DNA of 64,000 nucleotides. Origin: Mangifera indica. Its lineage: Eukaryota > Streptophyta > Magnoliopsida > Sapindales > Anacardiaceae. Below are positions 12,668 through 24,542 of the stretch, in pieces. The DNA lies in assembly GCF_011075055.1 (NCBI RefSeq), contig NC_058149.1, positions 511,001-575,000 on the forward strand, read 5' to 3'. Within the stretch, counting starts at the first letter, position 1; each line of letters opens with the position of its first letter. Under the pieces are notes generated by a model that saw only the letters and a list, made by a program, of their open reading frames with translations, was not told the origin of the DNA and searched no databases. A program made the translations under genes and the position numbers.

Positions 12668-13399
12668 ATACTCATCGCTAGTTGAGCGTCAACATGGGTA
12701 CGAAGAAATCTAATCATGTTTATGTAGACGATTAAATAATACTTGTGAACATGTTCGCAATAAAATTAATATGGAAAATAAGCCAAAAATTGATATATTC
12801 ATAATTATCTTTAAAATCCCACATTTTCCATATGAGATGCAAAATCTCGAGCTTTTCTTCGACTCTACTTCAAACTCAAATTTCTAAATCAAGTTTTTAA
12901 GAATCTCACATCGGTTGGAAAGTGAGTTAGTGAGAATCAATAGTACTTTTTTGTAGAAGCCCAAAAAGTGGTACCAAAACCCAAAATTCGAAGAACAATT
13001 TGTTTAACGAGAGATTTACTATCTATGTAGTTCATGTATGGTCTTGACTTCGTTTGAGGTGCGAGTCTCACTACTGATAAAATATAAACGAGATGATCAA
13101 ATTTCGGTGTTTATACGATGGTCAGAGATAATTTTGATGGAATGGGTTGCTTCATCCGTTGCATGTAAAAGATAATATTAACTAAAACTGAACTGCAGAA
13201 TTATACAGGAATAAAAAGTGGGGATGGATTTTATTTATGAAAATAAGAAAATTAGACTGGTTAGATGGAGTCTACTTATCCTTATTTTATATGAAAGTCC
13301 ACAAATCTGACCATTCAAATCCTATTTATTTATCATTTGCCATGTATCAAGAAATGTTCATCATCCAATTTATCTTTAAATAATTTAACCAGATCGAGA
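12668..13399. other. Chitinase 3' flank and repeats
   Basis: No gene. Bases 12668-12850 match the sequence after chitinase 2. Bases about 12900-13090 resemble an LTR or TRIM fragment (AATCTCACATCGGTTGG near 12901). Bases 13160-13390 match upstream-unit sequence also found near 15550-15790 and 20100-20230. Confidence 0.5.
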
Positions 13400-13639
13400 T
13401 GGGTCAGCTGGTTAAAACCAGATTGAGGATTTTATATCGGAAAACCGTGCGACCACCGTGTATAATTCAACTGTGATTTCGAACTGTTGTTATTCTGGAA
13501 CAACTTGGATCGGTTTTAATGATACGGAGAGTATTTCTGCCAAGGTTTCTTATGTTAAAGAGAATGGACTTCTTGGTTAGTTTGCCTGGCATGTTGCAGC
13601 GGATGACCGTTGGGTTTTTTCCCTGACAGGTTTGTTCTA
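13400..13639 (+). pseudogene. 3' fragment of a GH18 chitinase exon 1
   Basis: About 240 bp match the last part of chitinase exon 1, from GGGTCAGCTGGTTAAAACC through TGGATCGGTTTTAATGATA to the exon-end CCCTGACAG followed by GTTTGTTC. A TAG replaces the Tyr codon in the LGYFAWH stretch. It carries derived changes shared with the pseudogene at 21818, including GCGACCACCGTG and a TAAAACC stop, so it was copied from an already broken gene. No promoter or 5' half is attached. Confidence 0.88.
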
Positions 13640-15924
13640 TTTATTTCAATAAAATTATGTATATTTATAATAAGTATTGGTTTGAGTAAATAGCTTATGA
13701 TGATTACATTTAAACGAGGGTGTTGAAGACTTAAATAAAAAATAAAGAGAGTCTTACATCTACTAAAATAAGTAAAATAAATTATATATAAATGTGTAGA
13801 TTAGACTTTAACACAAATTAATTGATTTTGTATAATATGAGTTTTTAATTTTCACACTGATAAACCTAATATATTTTGACATCTTATCAGAAGATAACCA
13901 AATAACGGCCTAACAGCTTAAAATATTCCTATATACAAATGGGCCTAACAGCCTTGCTTTCGCCTTTCTTTTTTTATTTTTAAATAGTCTTAGGTTAAGC
14001 TAGATCAGCTCATAAGTCTAATATTAAAACTTATAGTCTAACTTAAAAGATCCATGGGTTGGGCTATGATGCTACAGTATTATATCGGTCTTTTGGGATA
14101 AATTTTATTTGAAACTTGGATACTCTATATAAAATAACATATTATTATTTATATATATAATTATATATAAAAATTATAAATATAATTTTATTAATAACTA
14201 GATATCATTTTGGAACTTGGATATTCAATTAAATAGTAAAACTAAATATTCATGAATATCAAATCACCTCTCGATACATGATTTTAATATGAATTCTGAT
14301 TCTGGACGTGATACATTGCTCATAGACTTATATAAATATTAAATGTAGTTCCTTGAATTTATGAGTGTAAAAATTACACAAATAAATTATTCAGAAAAAA
14401 AAAAATCCCATAAATATATAGGTGTAAGAAGCTAGTTGGGCCAGTTCAGAGGAAGTGGGGGTAATGATTTCAAATTTCAAGGAAATTGTTGGGTGGTGTA
14501 GCAACAAAAGGTTAAGAAAATTTGTGTGGAAAATAAGAAAAATGTGATGTATATAATATAGAGTATCCAACAAATGTCTAAGGTTTGAATTGCTTTCATG
14601 AAAAAAGATACATATGAATTATAGGGTTTATCTATTCAACTAATCTGATGGGGTTTCTAGATTAATAAAATAACAAGAAGTGTATATAAAGACTTAGTCT
14701 TACAACACCATTTATTGTTGTATGTCTTAAAGAAAAGAAAACTTGGCCAGCTAAGTTTCTAAAACTTACTCTTATCTCCCCTATGGGTATTTTTGTCAGT
14801 TCTCTGAATAATATTATATATACAAATAATGGTTACCAATGGGTATAAATAAATTGATATGATATCATCTTATTATTCAATCATATAATGACATCTCACT
14901 TTGTTTAGTATTGTAAAGTTATCTGAAAAAAGTATAAAATGGTCTTTTTTTTAGGAGAAAGTTTTATTATGAATATTGTAAATTAATTGGTCTTCTTCTT
15001 CGGTGTCACTGAAAGTTTGAAGAAAGTTTTACTTGCTCATAATTTTATGATATAAATGTTGGGAGAATCACATTTCAAAAATTAACTTCTAAGATTAGAG
15101 AGTCTACAAACATATAAACTTCACCTTAAAAGCCCACATTTTTAATGCAGGATCAAGTTTTATACCCAACTCTCTGGGATTGTAACATTCTCTTTATTTG
15201 ATTATGCATATTCTCAAGTTCTTTTGTGCCTGAATATGTGGTTTGTTCGAATCCACTTTGAACGCAAATTTCTAAAGCAAGTTCTTAGGTTAAAAAAGAT
15301 TAAAAAAAAAAACAAATCAAGTGCTTGCTCTGGCATTTACACTTCAGTCTACCAAAGATTAATCCATTCAGCTACAGAATATAGCTTGGGTTGGATCCAT
15401 GATTTTATGGCCCTAATTGGTAGATTGTAATATGACCTCCTGCCGCATTTTATAAGTTTGGAATTCTGCTCATAAAATTAGGCCTGGAATGAAAAAAACA
15501 AGTTGAAGATCGCACAAAATTATATCTTATTCATCTGTTCAAGTTCTTTTTATAATATTAACTAAATCCGAACTGCAAAAGTACATAGGAATGGTATAAA
15601 CTAGAAAAAAAATTGAAAAATGGGAGAAATTTTGTTTATGAAAATTAGAAAATTGCATTGGCTAGATGAACATGTTTTCTACTTATCCTTTATTCAAGCA
15701 AATTCCCCAGCTCTGGCCATTCAAATCCTATTTATTTATCATTTCCCATGTATCAAGAAATGTCAAACATTCAATTCCCCTTCAAACAATTTAAATGTGC
15801 TATGTTACTTGTGAGGTTCTCCCAACCTTACCATGTGTTATTATCAGAAAATTTTTCATGTATCATAACTTGTCAATCCAAATTCTTTACAACGTTTAAG
15901 TTTATATTTTGTGAATTTAATTTC
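13640..15924. other. Spacer between chitinase copies
   Basis: No supported gene. It holds AT-rich MITE-like segments (about 14100-14380 and 14800-14890), generic AT-rich sequence, and from about 15540 the upstream unit seen before the other chitinases. Short open frames near 15224-15430 and 15620-15942 have no recognisable domain and overlap repeated sequence. Confidence 0.5.
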
Positions 15925-16215
15925 CTCCAGTATTTTATTTAAAAAATAATATACAAGAAAGAATTAATGAAACCGACCATTAAAATGTTCACTCCAAGAA
16001 CAGAAATTGCCAACCATTGCCTGTTGTTTACGTGTAATAATGGAATTGAAGCCAATAAATAATACAAATAAATCAGTCCTCATGTTTTTATAATGAGAGC
16101 ATTCATATTATTGTATTAGTTTTTATCATATGAAACAAGTGAGTTAATTAATATCATGGGTTGCGTAACAATGTGAGATTGTTATTCAAGAAGAAAAAGA
16201 ATTATCCTAAAAAAG
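15925..16215 (+). repeat. Chitinase upstream repeat, copy 2
   Basis: Contains GAATTTAATTTCCTCCAG, AGAATTAATGAAACCGACC and GAATTGAAGCCAATAAATAA, matching 9260-9510 and three other copies. The sequence just before it (15895-15925, TTTAAGTTTATATTTTGTG) is uninterrupted here, while the copy near 41940 carries a Mutator-like element at the corresponding point. Confidence 0.7.
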
Positions 16216-17126
16216 GGAAATTGTTGGCAGATGAACTTCTGAACAGTGATACAAACATGGCGAGAGAGGTTGAGCTTAGCCAAACAATGACAAGAGTACA
16301 TGCAGTTTGAGTTGGATCCAACCCTAACCCTTAATAAACAAAGCTTGCTGGATATCAACTAAAATGCTAATTTTGTCAATGCAACTAAAATGTTAAACTT
16401 ATCTTTCTTGAAGTGTAATCAACCAATTAATGCAATATTCAATGTACCACGTTTAAATTTCTGTCTTTGTGTATGTTGGCACGGAATCAGCCTTCACTCA
16501 ATTATGTCTAAACAAAATTTATGTAACCAGTTTTGTCTTATATTATATTAGTATCTCCGATTAATATGAGATGTTCATACATATGTTTAACATTTTTATC
16601 GTATGCCTAGAAGTATTACAATTTATAACTTAAATATCATATACAAAAATTTAAAAGTTCAGCAATTTTAATATATATAATTAATAAGAATTTAATCATA
16701 TCAATAGAAAAAATAAAGATTGTTTTATTCAATAGGAAAAAAATTGATAATTCAATCCGAATCAAACTAAGCTTGGATCAGCTTGACCCTACATTGAATT
16801 AATAATGTTTAGATTGAGTTCATGCACAATGTCCTTTAAGAAAAATAATATTGTCATAAGGGTGAATGATATCTTTGAATAGATAAACAAATCGATTTCG
16901 ATCTGAACTATTAAACTAGAGCACATATTCAAAATCGGCTCATTTGAGTTGAACAATAAATTCAACCCGAGCTAGCTCTGATCGGATACACGCAAATAAT
17001 CTTTTGAGAAGTCCCAAGGAATGTAGCATATATGTTCTTATAATTAGAAGTCCAAATCTATCTTAGAAGCCCCAACAAACCCATTGGATTTGAAGTTAAA
17101 AAATTAATGTGTAGTTATAAAGCATC

Positions 17127-17137
17127 CTATAAATTAG
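17127..17137 (+). promoter_or_regulatory. Likely TATA box of chitinase 2
   Basis: CCTATAAATTA lies about 60 bp before the start codon, identical in sequence and spacing to the one before chitinase 1. The whole interval 16216-17190 is collinear with 9515-10530, so the promoters were duplicated with the genes. Confidence 0.5.
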
Positions 17138-17194
17138 TAATATCCAAAACAACTTGTCCTTCAAAAAACTCAACAAGTTTTTCCGAATTGCAGT

Positions 17195-19860
17195 ATGGCT
17201 CCAAAAACTTTTCTGTATTTCATTTTTACCCTCATTTCGCTTCTTCAATTCCATTTCTCAGCCGGACAAGATGCTGTGAGAGCTGGCTACTGGTTTCCAG
17301 GCAGTGGACTTCCAGTTTCGGATATAAATTCCACTCTCTTCACTCACCTTTTCTGTGCTTTTGCCGATCTTGATCCCGAAACGAACCAAGTCGTCATTTC
17401 ATCAGCAAACCAGGCTCAGTTCTCGACCTTCACCCAAACTGTTCAACAGACGAACCCTTCAGTCAAAACTCTATTGTCCATCGGAGGAGGCAGTGCAAAC
17501 CAAACAGACTTTGCTTTGATGGCAGCCGAATCCACCTCCCGGAAATCATTTATCGATTCTTCCATTAATCTCGCCAGACAATACAATTTCAATGGCCTAG
17601 ACCTCGACTGGGAGTACCCCTCCTCAGCTTCTGCAATGACCAACTTAGCTTTACTCCTCAGCAAGTGGAGAGCAGCCATTGACAACGAATCCACAAGCAC
17701 TGGCAACACATCTTTGCTTCTGTCCGCCGCAGTTTTTTACTCATCCGACTATCATTACACCATTGATTACCCGGTTCAAGCTATAGTAAACAGCCTGGAT
17801 TGGATCAATGTTATGGCGTATGATTTCTACGGCCCACTTTGGTCGAGTATTACAGGGCCTCCCGCTGCTTTGTACAGTCCTGTAAACGATCAATTTAGCG
17901 GAAATTACGGAGTCACAAGCTGGATTCAAGCTGGAGTGCCTGCCAGCAAAATTGTGCTTGGCCTTCCGTTTTATGGCTACGCTTGGCAGCTTGCTGATCC
18001 TTATTACCATGGATTTTTTGCCCCATCAGTTGGGCCGGCTTTGTCTTCAGATGGGTCAGTTGCTTACAACCAGATTGGGTTATTTATAGGGAAATATAGT
18101 GCCACAACCGTGTACAATTCAACTGTGGTTTCGAACTATTGTTACTCTGGAAAAACTTGGATCGGTTTCGATGATACGGAGAGTGTTTCTGCCAAGGTTT
18201 CGTATGCTAAAGAGAATGGACTTCTTGGTTACTTTGCCTGGCATGTTGGAGCGGATGACAATTGGGCTCTTTCTCAAACAGGTTTGTTATAATTATCTGG
18301 GTAAAACTATATGCAATTATAATGAGTATTATACTCATGATAATTAGTTATATTGAATGATCTTAAAATAAAGATAAATCAACACCTAATTATATGATGA
18401 TACATTATCACTGATACTAATTATAATTATTATTTATATGCATGAAAGTTTATCTAATTGGTGCAATGTAAGGGCAAAGTCGGGAAATATACATTAGGGG
18501 TCAAAGTAAGGGTGCAAGCGAGCCAAACTGAGAAATAGTTTATTTAAATTTGGTTCGGTAATAGATTTATAAGCTTAAGCTTGAATTTGTTGAGTTAAGA
18601 TCTCAACTTGAGCTTGAGAAAGAAATAGTTGAATCAAGTTTGACCAAAAAAAAATTTAATCCCTTAACTTTGAAAAACTTACATTTAACTACATAACTTA
18701 TAATTTGTTAATTGTCTTATATATATTTATAGCTAAGAAATAAGATTGTAAAGGTACAAGTGCAAAATTTTAATTTTTTATAGGTTTTTTGATATTTTAT
18801 TTGAGTCGAAACATGAGGTCTTAAGTTCATTAAATCAACCAACATCAAGTTCGAGCTCAATTCGAGATGAGTCAAACCGCTTGTTGTCTGCAACCTTAGG
18901 CCAAAGTGTGTTGTTCGATAAACAGGGCGTTAGAGAATGAAAAATAAATTTAGAAAGTTGTACTTACTATGAGGTGTGTTAAAGTGAGTTCAATTAATGA
19001 GGGGGGAATGAATAGTAAATATTAGGGGGCATTTGATTTGAGTAATATTTTATTATTAAAATAGAAAAATTATTTTGAAAATAAATTACTTAAAAGATTA
19101 TTAGGTATAAATGATTACTATGTTTGATAAAATTTGATAGGTATAAATAATTATTGTGTTTGGTTAAAGGTAATAAAATAATACTAATAAATTATTTTAC
19201 TTAAATCCCTTTAAATATAATTATTTTTAATATTATTTGTTATATTAATTAAAAATAAATTTATTTTTGTCTCAAAAAATTAATAAATAATAATAAAATT
19301 ATAATAAAATCAAGATTACTTTAGTAATCTGTTAATACCTAAGGTGAAAGTGGTAATCAGATTACCACCTACATTACCTACTATGTCAGTATTAATAATA
19401 AAATATTACTATAATTTTTTATTACTGAAAAACCGAACAGGATAATGTAAGTAATAAAAAATAAATTACTAAAGTAATCTTTAAATCCCTAAAACTAAAC
19501 TGCCCTTAGGAGTAGAAAAATATTACAATATAAATTCTAAAACTTTTCCTGTGTTTGGAATGAGTTAAAACTACAGTCAAATAGAATCTTACTTAACTTG
19601 AGCTCAACTTAATTTTATTAATATAAAGTTTGAACTTGATAAGCTTGGCAATTACTACCAGTTTGGTTAAATTTATGTGAAAGTCAAGTTTGATAAATTG
19701 TCAATATTGTTATATTAATTTATATGGATAAATTAGTCAATAAATCTATTAACTGGTTGTATTCAAATTTGTTACGTAGATCGAAGATTTTTCATTATGA
19801 TTATTAGTTATAATTTGTAATTTTCATTGTGTGGCAGCTTCGGATACTTGGGGAGCTTGA
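17195..19860 (+). CDS. Secreted class V (GH18) chitinase, copy 2
   Basis: Exons 17195-18281 and 19838-19860 join in phase 1 and give 369 residues, ending DTWGA. It is about 95% identical to copy 1 by eye, with one extra residue (His in SSDYHYTID). The signal peptide, LLSIGGG, catalytic NGLDLDWE and MAYDFYGP motifs are all intact, so an active secreted chitinase is expected. Differences cluster toward the C-terminal half (DPYYHG versus DANNHG; IGLFIGKYS versus IEEFISENS), near the substrate-facing part of the barrel in GH18 enzymes, so specificity could differ slightly. The intron is longer than in copy 1 because of an added Tourist-like MITE. Same orientation and promoter as copy 1: a tandem duplicate about 6.7 kb downstream. 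Confidence 0.93.
18505..18899. mobile_element. hAT-like MITE in chitinase 2 intron
   Basis: Lies between GTCAAAGT|AAGGGTGCAAG and GTCTGCAACCTTAG|GCCAAAGT. The flanking GTCAAAGT and GCCAAAGT look like an 8-bp target duplication with one change, as expected for hAT elements. It is orthologous to the insertions in chitinase 1 and in the pseudogene. Confidence 0.6.
19025..19505. mobile_element. Tourist-like (PIF/Harbinger) MITE
   Basis: A 481-bp insertion starts GGGGGCATTTGATTT and ends AAACTAAACTGCCC (imperfect inverted termini), flanked on both sides by TTA, the usual PIF/Harbinger target duplication. The interior is very AT-rich without coding sequence. The corresponding position in chitinase 1 (near 12315, AAATTTTAGGAGTAG) and in the pseudogene (near 23630) lacks it, so this is a clean insertion after the genes duplicated. 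Confidence 0.85.
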
Positions 19861-21817
19861 ATACTCGTCGCTAGTTGAGCGTCCATATGGATTCGAACAA
19901 ATCTAATCATATTTAAGTAGATGATTGAATAATATTTGTGAGCATGTTCGCAATAAATTTAATATGGAAAATAAGCCAAATAATTGATATATTCATAGTT
20001 ATCTTTACAACCCCACATTTTCCATATGAGATGCAAAATCTCAAGCTTTTCTTTGACCCTACTTCGAACTCAAATTTCTAGATCAAGTTTTAAGAATTAG
20101 ACTGGCTAGATGGAGTCTACTTATCCTTATTTTATATGAAAGTCCACAAATCTGACCATTCAAATCCCATTTATGTATCATTTGCCATGTATCAAGAAAT
20201 GTTCATCATCCAATTTATCTTTAAACAATTTAATTGTGTTAGGTGACTTGTGAGCTTATCCAAAATGTTTATAAGGTTCAAATTTATAATAGTGAATTTA
20301 ATTTCCGCCAGTATTTTATTCAAAACTGACAATTTAAAATTTCAAACGCCAACAAAAGAAATTGCCAACCATTTATCTGTTGTTTACATGTAATAATGGA
20401 ATTGAAGCCAATAAATAACAAAAATAAATTGCTCCTCATGAACTTCCGTATGGTGATATCGACAAGGCAAGAGGGTTTGAGTTGAACCATGCAATTATAC
20501 ACGCCTGAACAGTAAGGATCGGATTCACCTCATAATCCTTAATAAACAAAGCTTACTTGATTTCTTGATCATCTAAAATGTTAATTTTGACGCATTAGCC
20601 ATGACTAAACTTTTTAAGCTCATGTTTCTTGCAGTGTAATCAGCCACTTTAACTTGTCAATGCAATGTTCAATTTACCAAGTTGAAATTCCTGTTACCAT
20701 TGTATATCAAATCAATTATCTCTAAACAAAATTTATATGATATGTTATGCAATGCAGCATTGGTGAAAATGTCAAAAATAACTTGATGTATAAATACCAA
20801 AACGTGTCTTGGTAGTTTATAAACTTATAAGTTGTTTAAACAGTGTTCTCTTGATTTCCTCAAATGATAAGGGATGCCCATATGTACCCAATAACTTTTT
20901 CGTGTTACAATTTATATCTTAATTAGCACCAAATAATAGAAAAAAGGCATTCTATGATATTGAAATGCTTTTCTTCTTTTTTTACTTTTAATAAAACCTT
21001 AATTTTTGGGATAACAATATCTAAAGATACTGAACTATCATATTTTTTTAATTTAAATACTTAAAACTTTCAAATTTCTCTATTAAAATGATTAAATTTT
21101 CAAATTTTCATATTGGTGTAACTGTACTTTCATTATTTCATATTAAAAGTACCAAAGTAATCATCTCACCTCCTAAAAAAGAGAAAACAAATAATCTTAA
21201 TTTTGAAAGTTCAGTTTCTTTAATAGGAAAATTTAAAAGTTTAGTCTCTTCAATTAAAAAAAAAGAATTTTGATCCGTTCAATAGGAACAAATGTGATAG
21301 TACAATACTTGCAGGTGTTGTTATCCTTTTATAGGTTTATCTACGGGTGGATCTGATCCTAATCAAATTAAATTTGGGACCAGTTTGACCCCAAATTGTA
21401 TTTATAATGTCTAACTTAAATTGAGATAAAATGTCACTAAAAGGATGTCTATAAGAGGAATAAAATTGTCAAAAGGGTAAATAGTATAATTGGAGAAACA
21501 AACAAACCAATCTCAATTTAAACTATTGAATTAGAACTCCAATTTAAAATTGACTCATTCTAGCCAAACAATAAAGTTAAGAAGAAGTAGCTCCGACTGA
21601 ATTCACCTCTATGTTCATCTCAAGTATGAAGGAAACACACGCACATAATCTTTGAAAAGTCCTACGGAATATAGCATACATCTTGTAATTCAAAGTTTAA
21701 ATCTATCTTAAAAGAGCTCTCAAGAAACCAATTGGATTCGGAGTTAAAAAATTAATGTATTACTATAAATTGGTGCTTCAAAAAAAAAAAAATCAACAAG
21801 TTTTTCCAAATCTCAGT
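19861..21817. other. Spacer before the dead chitinase
   Basis: No gene. It contains chitinase 3' flank (to about 20090), upstream-unit sequence (20100-20240), upstream repeat copy 3 (20240-20460, with AATTTCCGCCAGTATTTTATT), a TTTCAATAGAAAAA-type dispersed repeat (about 21010-21300) and promoter-like sequence collinear with the live copies. It also shares blocks with 360-1040 at the left end of the window. Confidence 0.5.
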
Positions 21818-22860
21818 ATGGCTCCTAAAACTTTTCTTTATTCATTTCCCTTGTTTCAGTTCCATTTCCCAGCCGGACAAGATGCTGTGAGAGCTGGCCA
21901 CTGGTTTCCAGTTTCCGATATAAGATTCCACTCTCCTTTGCTATGCTTTCACCTATCTCGATCCCAAAACGAACCAAGTCGACAATGCATCATAAAACTA
22001 GGCTCAGCTCTCGACCTTCACCCAAACTTTTCAACAGACGGACCCGTCAGTCAAAGCTCTACTGTCGATCCAAGGAGACAGTGCAAACCAGGCAGAATTT
22101 GCTTCAATGGCAATCGAATCCCCCTCCCGGAAATCATTTACCGATTCTTCGATAAATCTTGCCAGGCAATACAAATTTCAATGGCCTAGACCTCAACTGC
22201 GAGTACCCTCCTCTCAGCTTCTGCAATGGCCAACGTAGCTTTACTCAACGAGTGGAGAGCAGCCATTTGACAACGAATCCACAAGCATCGGCAACACATC
22301 ATTGCTTCTATCCGCCGCAGTTTTTTGCTCATCCGATTATTACACATTGATAACCTGGTTCAAGCTATAGCAAACAACCTGGATTGGATCAATGCTATGA
22401 CGTATGACTTCTACGGTCCACTTTGTTCGAGTATTACAGGGCCTCCCGCTGCTTTATACAATCCTGGAAACGATCAATTTAGCGGAAATTAAGGAGTCAC
22501 AAGGTGGATACAAGCTAGAGTGCCTTCCAGTAAAATTGTGATAGGCCTTCCGTTTTATGGCTACGCTTGGCAGCCTGCTGATGCTAATAACCATTGATTT
22601 TTTGCCCCATCAGTTGGGGCGGCTTTGTCTTCAAATGGGTCAGCTAGTTAAAACCAGACTGAGGATTTTATATCGGAAAACAGTGCGACCACCGTGTATA
22701 ATTCAACTGTGATTTCGAACTATTGTTATTCTGGAACAACTTGGATCGGTTTCAATGATACGGAGAGTATTTCTGCCAAGGTTTCGTATGGAGAATGGAC
22801 ATATTGGTTACTTTGCCTGGCATGTTGCAGCGGATGACCATTGGGTTCTTTCCCAGACAG
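21818..22860 (+). pseudogene. Dead third GH18 chitinase
   Basis: Begins ATGGCTCCTAAAACTTTTC and is recognisable to the exon-1 donor (CCCAGACAG|GTTTG at 22860). Lesions visible by eye include a deletion in the signal-peptide region, loss of sequence around GSGLPVSD, several frameshifts before 22250, change of the catalytic stretch to LNCEYPP-like sequence, and in-frame TAA stops near 22491 and 22649. The short last exon is also gone: at about 23910 the sequence passes from AATTTTCATTGT straight to AATCAATTTAATCTGG, losing about 110 bp that held it. Not expected to give protein. Confidence 0.93.
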
Positions 22861-24542
22861 GTTTGTTCTATTTATTTCAATAAAACTATGGGTATTTGTA
22901 ATGAATATTGATTTGAATACTAATAATAATATATTATTATATGATTAAAAATTTTTAAATTAAAGATAAACAATACCCAATCATACTGTAATATATTATC
23001 ATTAATACGAAATTGATACTCATTTAGTTCTTAGTTATATTATGAAAGTTTGTGTTATTGGTGAAATGTAAGCACTAGAAAATATATATTGTGGTCAAAG
23101 TAAGGGTGCAAACAAGCCAAGCATGATAATATTTGACTCAAACTTAGCTCAACAACAGATATGTAGAGCTTGAGCTTGAGTTTGTCAAGTTAAGATAGTA
23201 AGATATCAACTTGGGCTTGAAAAAGAAACAGTTGACTCAAGTTTGACTTAAAAAATTTTTTCAATCCCACGATTTTAAAAATCTCACATTTAACCCCATA
23301 ACTTTTATATTTTTCAATTATCTCATATATTCATAGTTAAGAAATAAAATTGTAAGAGTGTAAGTGAGCAAAATTTAAAACTTTTACAAAGTTTATTAAT
23401 TTTTAATTTGACTCAAGTTATAAGCTTGTAAACTCATTAAGTTGATCAATTTTAAACTTAAACTCTACTCGAGATGAGTTGAATAACGAACTATTTGCAA
23501 CTCTAAGCCAAAGTGCGTCGTTTAATAATCGAGTGGGAGTCGGAGAATGAAAGGTAAAATTAGAAAGTTGTGCTTTCTATTAGGGGTGCTAAAGTCAATT
23601 TCAAATGATAGGATGTAAATGAATATTAAATATTAGAAGAAGAAAAGTATTTCAATACAAATTCTAGAACTTTTATTGGGCTTGGAATGAGTCATAGTTA
23701 TATCCAAATTAAATCGAATTGAGTATTGTTTAACTCAAATTTAGCTCAATTATATTTATGTGAAACTTGAGTTTGACAAGCTTGACTGTTGTTATGACAT
23801 TAATTTTTATAAATAAATTATTAGGTATATCAGTTAATTGGTTGTACATATATCTGTTACATTGAAGATTTGTTCACTATGATTATTTGTTCTGATTTGT
23901 AATTTTCATTGTAATCAATTTAATCTGGAAAATATGCCAAAGAATCGGCGCATACATAATTATTTTTAAAATCATTTGTTCGGTGTTAGGGGGATACGAG
24001 CTTGGATCAAACTCTAAAACTATTTTCAAATGATCTGCTCAATGTCACTGGAGGTAGGGGTGCATTCGAGTTTATCAATATATATTCAAAGTAAATAATA
24101 TTTTAATAATAGACTAAATTATTAGATGTGATAGATTATATATTCAAAATAGATAATATTTTAATAATAGGTGAGACTATTAAATCATAATATTACATAA
24201 ATATACTTATATGAACAATATCATGGCAATAAGTGAATTCAACATTATAATTAATTAATTCATTTATTATATATCTATATTTCCTAGTACACTTTAGAAA
24301 ATGTAGTAGATAGGATTTTATCTGCTTATTACCCTAGCCGAACAAATTAAGTACAACCTTTGGACTAGAACAATCTACTGTGGTACAAGTATGGTGTTAT
24401 AAAAATGCGGCCAATGAGCACATATATTAAATACATGTCACCTAAAGTTTATATACAAAAGTTGTATTAAAATGTATGTAAAAAGAATGTGTAACATCTT
24501 GGTTTAATAGTTCGATTCACTATCAAGATATTTAAACATAAT
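22861..24542. other. Former intron and spacer
   Basis: Includes a palindromic AT MITE-like block (22880-23030), the hAT-like insertion 23099-23513 flanked by GTCAAAGT and GCCAAAGT, decayed chitinase intron, and from about 24050 AT-rich spacer. At 24489 GTGTAACATCTTGG begins a short fragment of the TRIM/LTR family also seen at 28024, 45739 and 46271. No gene. Confidence 0.5.

Noticed and set aside
12668..17190. Search for a kinase module downstream of chitinase 1, as in the receptor gene
   Set aside because: No membrane span or kinase motif is present before chitinase 2. The seven-codon last exon ends in a clean stop, so chitinase 1 is a soluble enzyme.
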